From: Fimbriimonadaceae bacterium
Lineage (GTDB): Bacteria; Armatimonadota; Fimbriimonadia; Fimbriimonadales; Fimbriimonadaceae
Length of the DNA stretch: 8,989 nucleotides
Reading direction: 5' to 3'
Assembly (NCBI GenBank): GCA_014380605.1
Contig: JACMJO010000521.1
Location: 1-8,989 of the forward strand
The first letter of the stretch is position 1. The number at the start of each line of letters is the position of its first letter. The translations under genes were made by a program, and so were the position numbers. Positions 1-5,927 of this stretch are shown piece after piece. Below the pieces are notes generated by a model. That model was not told the origin of the DNA. It worked only from the letters and a program-made list of their open reading frames with translations, and did not search any database.

Positions 1-320
1 GGATCGTCGAGGCCCCAATCCTGGCTCACGAGGAACCTAGCGGGGCATGCTTCTGCGTCGACTCCACAGCCCATTGTGATCACCTCAGTGTCGGGCTGGA
101 TCATCTTCTGGGTAAGGAGCTTGGGAGCTTGGCCCTCCATGGAGATTCCCTGTTCGGTCATTGCTTCGACCGCCATGGGGTTCAAGACTTTGCCGCCGAT
201 TGTGCCGGCCGAGAGGCCCTTCACGGCGAGGCCGTGAAGGGAAGCATAGTGGTTCACAAACGCTTCCGCCATCTGGGAGCGGCCCGCGTTGTGGACGCAG
301 ACGAAGAGGTAGGTTTTCAT
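1..320 (-). CDS. arsC: Arsenate reductase, LMW-phosphatase fold (ArsC), 3' end cut by window
   Basis: Cytoplasmic reductase converting arsenate to arsenite by a relay of three cysteines, with electrons normally from thioredoxin. Only the first 106 residues are inside the window. The start ATG (320-318) opens MKTYLFVCVHNAGRSQMAEA, which holds the phosphatase P-loop C-X5-R-S (Cys8, Arg14, Ser15). Further on, Cys85 and Cys92 lie seven residues apart in GCGVDAEACP, matching the Cys82/Cys89 relay pair of the Bacillus/Staphylococcus type. DWGLDDP near the edge matches the conserved W-x-L-x-DP substrate loop. The gene is third in an arsR-microprotein-arsC unit, and its ATG directly abuts the microprotein's TAG with no spacer, so translation is probably coupled. 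All catalytic residues seen are intact. What follows arsC is outside the window. Confidence 0.93.
   Translation of the reverse strand, partial: MKTYLFVCVHNAGRSQMAEAFVNHYASLHGLAVKGLSAGTIGGKVLNPMAVEAMTEQGISMEGQAPKLLTQKMIQPDTEVITMGCGVDAEACPARFLVSQDWGLDD
217..241. repeat. Perfect 11-bp inverted repeat inside arsC
   Basis: CCCTTCACGGC (217-227) and GCCGTGAAGGG (231-241) are perfect complements around a GAG spacer, so the arsC mRNA can form an 11-bp GC-rich stem with a 3-nt loop about 80 nt after the start codon. It encodes the HGLAVKG stretch of the protein, so it may only be a coincidence of codon choice. There is no U-tract, so it is not an intrinsic terminator. Confidence 0.6.
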
Positions 321-395
321 CTAGCAGCAGTTGCAGTTCGAACAATCGCAGCATGTTCCACAATCACAAACAGGAACCTGGTTAACAACAATCAT
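321..395 (-). CDS. 24-residue cysteine-rich microprotein in the ars operon
   Basis: A tiny gene between arsR and arsC that I do not recognise as a named family. Translation gives 24 residues: a short N-terminus MIVVNQVPV, then 15 residues containing eight cysteines (10, 12, 15, 16, 18, 21, 23, 24) in C-x-C, C-C and C-x-x-C spacings, with Asp, Asn, Gly, Thr and Ser between. The pattern resembles a minimal metallothionein. Evidence that it is translated: a strong Shine-Dalgarno AAGGAG six bases before the ATG; a 14-nt overlap with the arsR end in another frame; a TAG directly followed by the arsC ATG; and a gene-like fit that leaves no spare bases. Inferred role: binding arsenite or handing it between ArsC, ArsR and the exit route. 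It could instead be a leader peptide that couples translation of arsC. No peptide or homology data were available to me. Confidence 0.72.
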   Translation of the reverse strand: MIVVNQVPVCDCGTCCDCSNCNCC

Positions 396-720
396 GGTTT
401 TCTCCTTCGACGATCTGGTTTAAGTAGGCGGCAAGACCCCGAATTGCCTCTCGATCAAGGGAACAGCACATGCACTTGCCCTGCCTCTCCATTCGGATCA
501 GGCCGGATTCGCGCAGCTCTTTCAGATGATGGGAGACGGTCGAGGTGATCTTATCGGCGCCCGTTGTTTGGCAGCAGAGTTCGCCAGCCGTTGGACCGCT
601 AACGGTTTCCGGGCAGCACCCTAATCTATGAACAAGCTGCAGTCTTGTCGCATCGCCTAGAGTTTTGAACATTTGCGCCGCATCTGACATTTCGATCATC
701 ATAGAAATGATGTCATACAT
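382..720 (-). CDS. arsR: ArsR/SmtB-family arsenic-responsive repressor
   Basis: Winged-helix repressor that leaves its operator when it binds arsenite. From ATG720 it has 112 residues. MFKTLGDATRLQLV marks the start of the ArsR fold, and TSTVSHHLKELRESGLIRMERQG is the recognition helix plus wing. Nine cysteines are present: pairs at 35-36, 49-50 and 85-86, Cys83, and a terminal pair 111-112. The CC pair in GELCC lies at the classical alpha3 metalloid site. Start choice: ATG720 and ATG690 (MSDAAQMF, 102 residues) are each preceded by the same TCGAAATG sequence from the operator duplication, and neither has a good Shine-Dalgarno, so the start is unresolved. An in-frame TTG at 768 is less likely. 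The gene is divergent from aqpS, and its 3' end overlaps the microprotein gene. Confidence 0.92.
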   Translation of the reverse strand: MYDIISMMIEMSDAAQMFKTLGDATRLQLVHRLGCCPETVSGPTAGELCCQTTGADKITSTVSHHLKELRESGLIRMERQGKCMCCSLDREAIRGLAAYLNQIVEGENHDCC

Positions 721-739
721 TTCGACAATTCCCGAAATG
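688..739. promoter_or_regulatory. Two tandem ArsR operator-like inverted repeats
   Basis: CATTTC-N10-GAAATG occurs at 688-709 and again at 718-739, exactly 30 bp apart (about three helical turns, so on the same face). The second copy extends to perfect 8-bp arms, ACATTTCG-N8-CGAAATGT (717-740). A 9-bp direct repeat ACATTTCGA starts at 687 and 717. The sites lie between arsR and aqpS, as expected for an operator of both genes. On the minus strand the GAAATG half-sites contain the two candidate arsR start codons (690 and 720). A TATGAT -10-like box (703-698, minus) would start transcription almost at ATG690. That would allow leaderless translation, but this last point is speculative. Confidence 0.7.
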
Positions 740-755
740 TTTCCAGGAATGGCCC

Positions 756-1445
756 ATGAAAGAAACAAAACTTGAAGTCCCCTGCTATGTTGCCGAATTC
801 ATCGGCACGTTTGCCATTGTGCTGTTCGGATGTGGATCGATCGCCGCCCTGCCTGAAGGCCCGGCGAAACATCTATCCGTGAATCTAGCGTTCGGATTGA
901 CGGTGGCGGCGATGATCTATGCGCTGGGGCACGTGTCGAGGGCGCATTTCAATCCGGCGGTAACGATCGGCTTTGTAGCTTCAAGAAGATTTCCGCTCAA
1001 GAGCGGATTAGCTTACATCACGGCCCAATGCCTTGGAGCACTCACGGCAAGTGCGATTCTGGCTTTGCTATTTCCGACCGGAAATCTGGGCGCGACGACG
1101 CCCTCAATCCCTTTGGTGCAGGCGTTGTTGGTGGAGGCGTTGCTTACGTTCTTCCTGGTGTTTGTTATCGCCGGGACCGCCACGGATCGAAGGGCCAATC
1201 CCGGGCTTGCCGGGGCCGCGATTGGGGCTACTGTCTTCATTTGTGGGCTCTTTGCGGGAAGTCTTACGGGAAACAGCTTGAACCCGGCGCGGAGCTTGGG
1301 TCCGGCTCTGTTTCAACCCGCCGCGCTAGGATCGCTGTGGGCGTACTTTGTGGGTCCCATCATTGGCGGCGTTTGCGCCACGTTAACGTATCGATGGTTG
1401 GCTTCTGGGAATCAGACGGCGGCAGAATTGGAAGGTTGCTGCTAG
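756..1445 (+). CDS. aqpS: MIP-family aquaglyceroporin of the arsenic cluster (AqpS-like)
   Basis: Inner-membrane channel of 229 residues, the usual MIP length. It has both NPA boxes: AHFNPAVT (Asn66-Ala68) and NSLNPARS (Asn176-Ala178, with the filter Arg179). Aligned by eye to E. coli AqpZ, the aromatic Phe43 is kept (Phe46), but His174 becomes Gly164 and Thr183 becomes Asn173. The filter is therefore wider than in a water-only aquaporin. In Sinorhizobium meliloti, aqpS in an ars operon passes arsenite out of the cell down its gradient after ArsC makes it. The same role is inferred here from the neighbours. The Shine-Dalgarno AGGA lies seven bases before the ATG. The protein ends in Cys-Cys (EGCC), like its ars neighbours. 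An ordinary glycerol or water channel is the main alternative. Confidence 0.9.
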   Translation: MKETKLEVPCYVAEFIGTFAIVLFGCGSIAALPEGPAKHLSVNLAFGLTVAAMIYALGHVSRAHFNPAVTIGFVASRRFPLKSGLAYITAQCLGALTASAILALLFPTGNLGATTPSIPLVQALLVEALLTFFLVFVIAGTATDRRANPGLAGAAIGATVFICGLFAGSLTGNSLNPARSLGPALFQPAALGSLWAYFVGPIIGGVCATLTYRWLASGNQTAAELEGCC

Positions 1446-1449
1446 GAAC

Positions 1450-1475
1450 AAAAAAGGAGCCTTTTCAGACTCCTT
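1450..1475 (-). terminator. Intrinsic terminator of the prepilin-like gene
   Basis: Read on the minus strand, AAGGAGTC-TGAAAA-GGCTCCTT forms an 8-bp stem (one T-G wobble) with a six-base loop. The stem runs into six consecutive T residues (complement of A1450-A1455). It lies 20 bases after the stop of the gene ending at 1496. On the plus strand the same stem is followed by CTTGATC without a U-tract, so it would be a weak terminator for aqpS. Confidence 0.78.
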
Positions 1476-1495
1476 CTTGATCTCAGACTCTAGGC

Positions 1496-2515
1496 TTATT
1501 GGTTGACCTGTAAACCGGAAATCGGGTCAAGCACCTGTTGGCCGGAAACGGTGTACATGGACTTGCCCCACATATAGCTACTCACGTTCAACGTTTGCGC
1601 GAACTTGCGGAACTTTGCCGAGCCGTCGGCGGTGCCATAGTTGTCGCCTTCATTCCATCGGAGCGCCGAATGATACGTGATGAGCGGATAGGTTCCCGCT
1701 GGATTCGTCTTGCACGCAGTGAAGATATTAACCGGATTTGTGATCTGATTGTAGTTCAAAGCATACAGGGGAGTCGAAGCGGCATCGGTGTTTTCGCCAA
1801 GATACTGCTGCGTGTTGGCCGCATTTCGGGTGACGCCGTTTGTGGATCGGTGGGAGCTGTTGCGGATGCCCGTTCCAAGGCTCTGGCCGTTCAGACATTC
1901 AAGCTGGTCGGTAAGGCCGGTGATCATGATCGTGCCCGCTGGGCTGTCGACCGTTGTAATGGAGACGGTGTGGACGCCAGCTGCCGCGTCAAGCGAGTTC
2001 CGCATTCTAGGGATGAGGGCCGAGTTGACGGTGTAGGAAAGTCGGGGAACCTGATAGTCCATGATGAAGCCACCAGCAATGGCATCGGCAGGAACGCGTG
2101 GGTCGCCAGCCGCGCACCGATCGGCCTGTTGTCCACTGGGCCAGCCTTTACCCTTGTTATTGTTTGCGGAAGCAAAGCATGTTGGGGCGTGACCGCCGAT
2201 CGCATCGCCTGGGCTCACGAAGATCTGCTCGTTCTTTACGTATGGCTGGATCATGTAGGACCAGTGAATGTAGCCCGCCGCGGTACCGCCGGAAGCTGGA
2301 CTCCATGCACGGTGGTAGTAGGCGCTGGGCAGAACGTCGTCGTAGTCTGACGTGTAGATGTGCATTCCAATGCTAAGTTGCTTGATGTTGCTAAGGTCTG
2401 AGGACTTCTTAGCGGCTTTCTTAGCTTGAGCGAACACGGGAAATAGAATGGCGGCCAGGATTGCGATAATGGCAATCACCACCAAGAGTTCGATAAGGGT
2501 AAAGGCTTTCTTCAT
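1496..2515 (-). CDS. Type IV pilin-like protein with prepilin N-terminal cleavage/methylation domain
   Basis: A secreted or pilus-assembled protein of 339 residues. MKKA-FTLIELLVV is a class III prepilin signal: cleavage expected before Phe5, with the conserved Glu9 (fifth residue of the mature form) followed by a hydrophobic helix to about residue 29. The residue before the cut is Ala rather than the usual Gly, which is common in this Armatimonadota-type family. After the helix, AKKAAKKSSDLSNIKQLSIGM...YTSDYDDVLP matches the DUF1559-like pseudopilins of Planctomycetota and Armatimonadota. A His282...Asp297-Gly298 segment (NYGTADGSAKF) resembles the C-terminal H-x-DG region with a longer gap than the standard nine. 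GGAG lies five bases before the ATG. No other pilus gene is adjacent, so it looks like one of many dispersed paralogues. Its substrate or function is unknown. Confidence 0.9.
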   Translation of the reverse strand: MKKAFTLIELLVVIAIIAILAAILFPVFAQAKKAAKKSSDLSNIKQLSIGMHIYTSDYDDVLPSAYYHRAWSPASGGTAAGYIHWSYMIQPYVKNEQIFVSPGDAIGGHAPTCFASANNNKGKGWPSGQQADRCAAGDPRVPADAIAGGFIMDYQVPRLSYTVNSALIPRMRNSLDAAAGVHTVSITTVDSPAGTIMITGLTDQLECLNGQSLGTGIRNSSHRSTNGVTRNAANTQQYLGENTDAASTPLYALNYNQITNPVNIFTACKTNPAGTYPLITYHSALRWNEGDNYGTADGSAKFRKFAQTLNVSSYMWGKSMYTVSGQQVLDPISGLQVNQ

Positions 2516-2544
2516 AGGTGCTCCATGCCTATTAAGAAAGCCGT

Positions 2545-2573
2545 CAGTTAAGCCATTGTTATGCGAGTGTCAA
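2545..2573 (-). promoter_or_regulatory. Probable sigma70 promoter of the prepilin-like gene
   Basis: On the minus strand a perfect -35 box TTGACA (2573-2568) is followed after 17 bases by TAACTG (2550-2545), a poor -10 match. It lies 30-58 bases upstream of the ATG at 2515. The rest of the 162-bp gap up to the pstB stop shows no convincing terminator for the pst operon. Confidence 0.45.
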
Positions 2574-2677
2574 GAGAAGGTTAAGCCTAACCTCAATGCC
2601 CGGAATCCCGTAGTTTTTTCAGCGACCCCGGGAACACGGTGCCGCCGCATGATGTCAAAGCGACCGGATCGCCAAGG

Positions 2678-3472
2678 TTAGCCGAATCGGCCGCTGACAT
2701 AGTCTTGCGTGCTTTGATGGCTGGGCTCTCCGAAGATTGTGGCGCTGTGGCCGTGCTCAACCAACTCGCCAAACATAAAGAATGCCGTATAGTCGCTGAT
2801 CCTTTCTGCCTGTTGGAGGTTGTGGGTGACGACCAAGAGCGTGTGATCGCCCGCCAGTTGTTTGATAAGCTCCTCGACCTTGGCCGTCGAAATCGGGTCC
2901 AAGGCCGAGCAGGGCTCGTCCATCAGGATGATCTCGGGCCGGACCGCAAGCATTCTAGCGATACAAAGCCTCTGCTGCTGGCCCCCCGATAGGTTCAGGC
3001 CGTTCTTCTTCTTGTAGTCGTCCTTCACCTCTTCCCAAAGGGCGGCCTCGCGAAGGGCTTGCTCGACGGCATCGTCAAGCTGCTTGCCCTTGATTCCATA
3101 GTGCATTTTTGGACCAAGCGCGATGTTCTCGTAGATCGTCATCGGGAAGGGATTTGGCTTTTGAAAGACCATGCCGACGTTTCGACGAAGGGCCAATAGA
3201 TCGGTGCCTTTGCCGTAGGGATTCTTGCCGCTTATCTTGATATCCCCTTCAATTCGGAAACCGGGTATCCGGTCGTTCATGCGATTTAGAGTACGAAGGA
3301 AGGTCGACTTCCCGCAACCACTGGGGCCGATAAGGGTCGTCACTTTGTTGTCATGGATCTTGGCGCTGATACCTTTCAGCGCTTGCTTTTCGCTGTAGTA
3401 AACGCTGAGTCCATTGACGTCAATTACGACTGGAGTCTCAGTTGCGGTGGGTGAACCATTTGTATGAATCAT
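2678..3472 (-). CDS. pstB: Phosphate ABC transporter ATP-binding protein PstB
   Basis: Cytoplasmic ATPase that powers the PstSCAB high-affinity phosphate importer. It has 264 residues, close to the family norm. Motifs in order: Walker A GPSGCGKST (49-57), Q-loop VFQKPNPFPMTIYENI (Gln104), ABC signature LSGGQQQR (161-168), Walker B IILMDEP (181-187, catalytic Glu186) and switch His217 in VTHN. The QKPNPFPMTIYENI stretch is diagnostic of PstB. Start ATG3472 was chosen because it overlaps the pstA stop in the classic ATGA arrangement. A longer reading from 3565 would run 31 codons into pstA and adds no family sequence. It is the last gene of the operon, and no phoU follows. All catalytic residues are intact even though pstA upstream is frameshifted. 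Confidence 0.97.
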   Translation of the reverse strand: MIHTNGSPTATETPVVIDVNGLSVYYSEKQALKGISAKIHDNKVTTLIGPSGCGKSTFLRTLNRMNDRIPGFRIEGDIKISGKNPYGKGTDLLALRRNVGMVFQKPNPFPMTIYENIALGPKMHYGIKGKQLDDAVEQALREAALWEEVKDDYKKKNGLNLSGGQQQRLCIARMLAVRPEIILMDEPCSALDPISTAKVEELIKQLAGDHTLLVVTHNLQQAERISDYTAFFMFGELVEHGHSATIFGEPSHQSTQDYVSGRFG

Positions 3473-4394
3473 GCGAGGCTTTTCCTGCGGGCACGGGCGC
3501 GAACAAGGATCGCTCCCAAATTGATGAATAAAACCAGAAGGAGCAAGGATAGACAGGTGCCCCAAATGATGTTGGGGGGAATGTTTCCCCCTTGTCGATA
3601 GCCTTCTGCCAAGTGGTAAGGAAGGTTCTCGATGCCGCTCTTAACCATATCCAGACCTTGTGGTGGATCTCCACTTCGAAAGTAGATTCCGGCGGTTAGG
3701 AAAATTGGGGCCGCGTCCCCAGCGGCGCGTCCCGATGATAAAACCAAGCCCGTTACAATGCCCGGCAAGGCATTCGGCAGGACTACTTTCCAAAGGGTCT
3801 GCCATTTTGTTAGGCCCAAAGCAAATGCGCCCTCGATCAAGGAGTCCGGAACCATCTTGATCGCTTGTTCGGTGGAGAGCACAATCACCGGCATAGCAAA
3901 AATCGCCAGAGTTGCCCATCCCGCAAGCAAGCTGATCTTCCAGCCGAAGGCGAGGACAAAAACGGCAAGTCCAAACAAGCCATAGATGACGGAAGGCGTT
4001 CCCGCAAGACTAGTAACGCACCCTCGAATAACACGAGCGAGCCTGCCGCTTCCTTGCCGAGTACGCCGGAAGCGGCAAGGAACACTCCTCCCAAAACGCC
4101 CACCGGAAGAACGAAGAGAAAGGTGCCCAACATCAAAAGCAGGGAGCCTTTAATTTGGGGCCAAATTCCGCCTTGGCTCATTCCCTCGTTGGGCGAGGTG
4201 CTCAGGAATTCCCAGGTAATCGACGGAAGGCCCTTCACCAAGATCGTGCCGATGATTGCGACGATCACTAAGCCAATGATGCCCATGCAAAAAGCTAACC
4301 ATGCTGAATACCAGCGACTTTGCCGATGCCTGGCCGAATCACGAGCGGCTAGCGCGTGGTCCGTCGATCCGTATGCTCCGCCTACGACCGCCAT
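3469..4394 (-). pseudogene. pstA: Phosphate permease PstA, disrupted by an apparent single-base deletion
   Basis: Second membrane permease of the Pst importer, split between two reading frames. The 5' frame starts at ATG4394, overlaps pstC by 13 nt, and gives about 118 PstA-like residues: a membrane helix near 31-54, then KGLPSITWEFL, GGIWPQIKGSLLLMLGTFLFVLPVGVLGGVFLAA. It then runs out of family similarity, although it stays open to 3885. The rest is in the -1 frame: GRLARVIRGCV, TSLAGTPSVIYGLFGLAVF, and the EAA loop EGAFALGLTKWQTLWKVVLP, to the TGA at 3471-3469. The change of frame falls between about 4041 and 4070. The span of 926 nt is one base short of 309 codons, which fits one lost base (for example a G around 4047, in GCGGCAGG). 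No slippery heptamer is present. This is either a sequence error or a real inactivating mutation. Confidence 0.88.
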
Positions 4395-5878
4395 GCCACC
4401 TTCTTCGCCATGCGTTGGCCGATGGTATTGATGGCGAGCGTGATTATGAAAAGGACAAGGCCCAGCAGGAACAAGTGGCCGTAGTGGACGCCCTCAAAAT
4501 CGACATTGCCCATTTCGATGGCGATGGCGTCGGGAACGCCTTTCATCGGTTTCATTAGGTTGGCGACCGCGTCCTTGGGGCTAGCAAAGCTAGGCAAGAA
4601 GGGCGTTCCGCCACTCAGAATCCAAACGATCATTGTTTCACCAATCGCCCGAGCAATGCCCAGAATAACGGCCGAGATAATCCCACCCTTTGCGGCCGGG
4701 AGAATGATCTTCTTAAGCTTCTCTCTCGCTGTTAAGCCAAGCGCCTCGCCTCCGTCTCGCATGCTTTGCGGGACTGCTTGCAACGCGTCTTCGGCAAAAC
4801 TCGTTATGGTGGGGAACAAGAGAACCGCCATCATGATTGCCGCTGTCAACAACGCCCGACCCGATTCCAATCCGACCGCCGCGGCGAGGGTGTTTCCAAG
4901 AAAAGGCGCCAACAGCATGAGTCCGAAATAACCCAAGACGACCGTTGGCACACTCGCCAGCAACTCGACCAGGGGCTTTAACCATTCACGGACGCGGTTC
5001 GGGGCAATCTCCGATAGATACACCGCCGCCCCGATTGAAAACGGCGTGGCGATAAGTACGGCGATGATGGTCAGAATCAGCGTGCCGACGATGAGTGGGA
5101 CAATGCCGAACCTGGGGTAGGCAAGCGTGCCATCCCACTCCGAGCGCATCGTGCCGGCAAGGACAGCGACATTGTGGGACATCGTCGGCGTTGCGACCAG
5201 TTCGAAGACGTAGCCTTTCTGGCGATCTTCGTCGGTCCTCGCGACGAAGGTTGGTAGTTCGATTCTCCCCGTTTTCTGTTTCCTAAGGTCTATCTCAATG
5301 GGGTCGGTTTTGACGCCCGCCGGACTTTGGACGAGCTTTAGTTTCAGATCGAATGGAGTTAGGTTCGGATCAAATGCGGCATCGGGACTCCATGCCAACG
5401 CCATCTTGGGGTCTTTGTATTCAGGCGTGGCGAATCCGAAGAGAAGAAACTTTGTCGAACGGTCTGCCCGCTTCATCCCCTTCCAGTGATCCTTGAAGGT
5501 CTCTTCCGGTATGGCATTGGACAATGTGGACGCTTGCGGGGATCCGGTGCCAAACTTGGCGACCCCGGCTAGGGACTCAATTGTAGGAAACGGGACTCCC
5601 TCTTCCTTCTCATCTAGCTCATCCATTCCCTCGCGATTGGCGGTTAACAGGGTCGCATTGGGATCGATGTCTAGATCTTCGAATTCGCCTTTGATCGGCT
5701 GGAGGGCAAATCGGTATCCAAAGTCGAATTTACGGTCAAACGCATATGTCGACTCGTGAGTCAAATAGTAGGCGATCGCCAAGATAATCCCCACAATCAC
5801 GCCGCCGGACGCATAGACCAGCGATGTCATGACTCGATCTCCGAATCTGCCTCGCGGTTTGGGGGTTGGATGTTTCAT
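4382..5878 (-). CDS. pstC: Phosphate permease PstC with large extra periplasmic region
   Basis: Inner-membrane permease of the Pst importer, 498 residues against about 300-320 for typical PstC. One membrane helix at about 18-40 is followed by roughly 210 hydrophilic residues (45-253) rich in charged residues and beta-like stretches, which should face the periplasm. The permease core begins near 255 (YPRFGIVPLIVGTLILTIIA). It contains IGAAVYLSEIAPNRVREWLKP, LLASVPTVVLGYFGL, and the EAA coupling loop GGEALGLTAREKLKKIILPAA (about 376-396) that contacts PstB. It ends with a last helix at about 467-486. I do not recognise a domain in the extra region. Enlarged periplasmic loops are known in PstC of Pseudomonas, so size alone is not unique. 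The start ATG has no clear Shine-Dalgarno and lies just after the pstS-pstC hairpin. Confidence 0.93.
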   Translation of the reverse strand: MKHPTPKPRGRFGDRVMTSLVYASGGVIVGIILAIAYYLTHESTYAFDRKFDFGYRFALQPIKGEFEDLDIDPNATLLTANREGMDELDEKEEGVPFPTIESLAGVAKFGTGSPQASTLSNAIPEETFKDHWKGMKRADRSTKFLLFGFATPEYKDPKMALAWSPDAAFDPNLTPFDLKLKLVQSPAGVKTDPIEIDLRKQKTGRIELPTFVARTDEDRQKGYVFELVATPTMSHNVAVLAGTMRSEWDGTLAYPRFGIVPLIVGTLILTIIAVLIATPFSIGAAVYLSEIAPNRVREWLKPLVELLASVPTVVLGYFGLMLLAPFLGNTLAAAVGLESGRALLTAAIMMAVLLFPTITSFAEDALQAVPQSMRDGGEALGLTAREKLKKIILPAAKGGIISAVILGIARAIGETMIVWILSGGTPFLPSFASPKDAVANLMKPMKGVPDAIAIEMGNVDFEGVHYGHLFLLGLVLFIITLAINTIGQRMAKKVAWRS

Positions 5879-5885
5879 GGCTCAA

Positions 5886-5916
5886 AATGGGCGTCAAGCA
5901 AAACTCGACGCCCATT
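5886..5916 (-). other. Hairpin between pstS and pstC
   Basis: AATGGGCGTC (5886-5895) and GACGCCCATT (5907-5916) are perfect 10-bp complements around an 11-base loop. They fill most of the 49-bp gap between the pstS stop and the pstC start. On the mRNA the stem is followed only by TTG, so full termination is unlikely. The placement fits partial termination or a 3' stabiliser that keeps the pstS message more abundant than the permease messages. It also sits where the pstC ribosome site should be. Confidence 0.6.
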
Positions 5917-5927
5917 CAAGAGGAGGA

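Noticed and set aside
721..768. Longer ArsR from a TTG at 768
   Set aside because: It would overlap the divergent aqpS start and run through the operator, and the added residues do not resemble ArsR N-termini.
1538..2350. Long plus-strand open frame of 270 codons opposite the prepilin-like gene
   Set aside because: It is antisense to a well-supported gene, lacks a ribosome site and shows no recognisable protein features; it is a by-product of the codon bias of the real gene.
2583..2640. Possible terminator after the pst operon near the T-run at 2615-2620
   Set aside because: Only a 3-4 bp stem can be drawn, and the T-run is on the plus strand, the wrong direction for pstB.
3473..3565. PstB start 31 codons upstream
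   Set aside because: The extension lies wholly inside pstA; ATG3472 gives the ATGA overlap and the normal PstB length.
4041..4070. Programmed -1 ribosomal frameshift in pstA
   Set aside because: No X-XXY-YYZ slippery heptamer or A-run, and PstA is not known to need frameshifting; a lost base is simpler.
3865..4431. Plus-strand open frame of 188 codons opposite pstA
   Set aside because: Low-complexity translation antisense to clear PstA sequence; no domain and no start signal.
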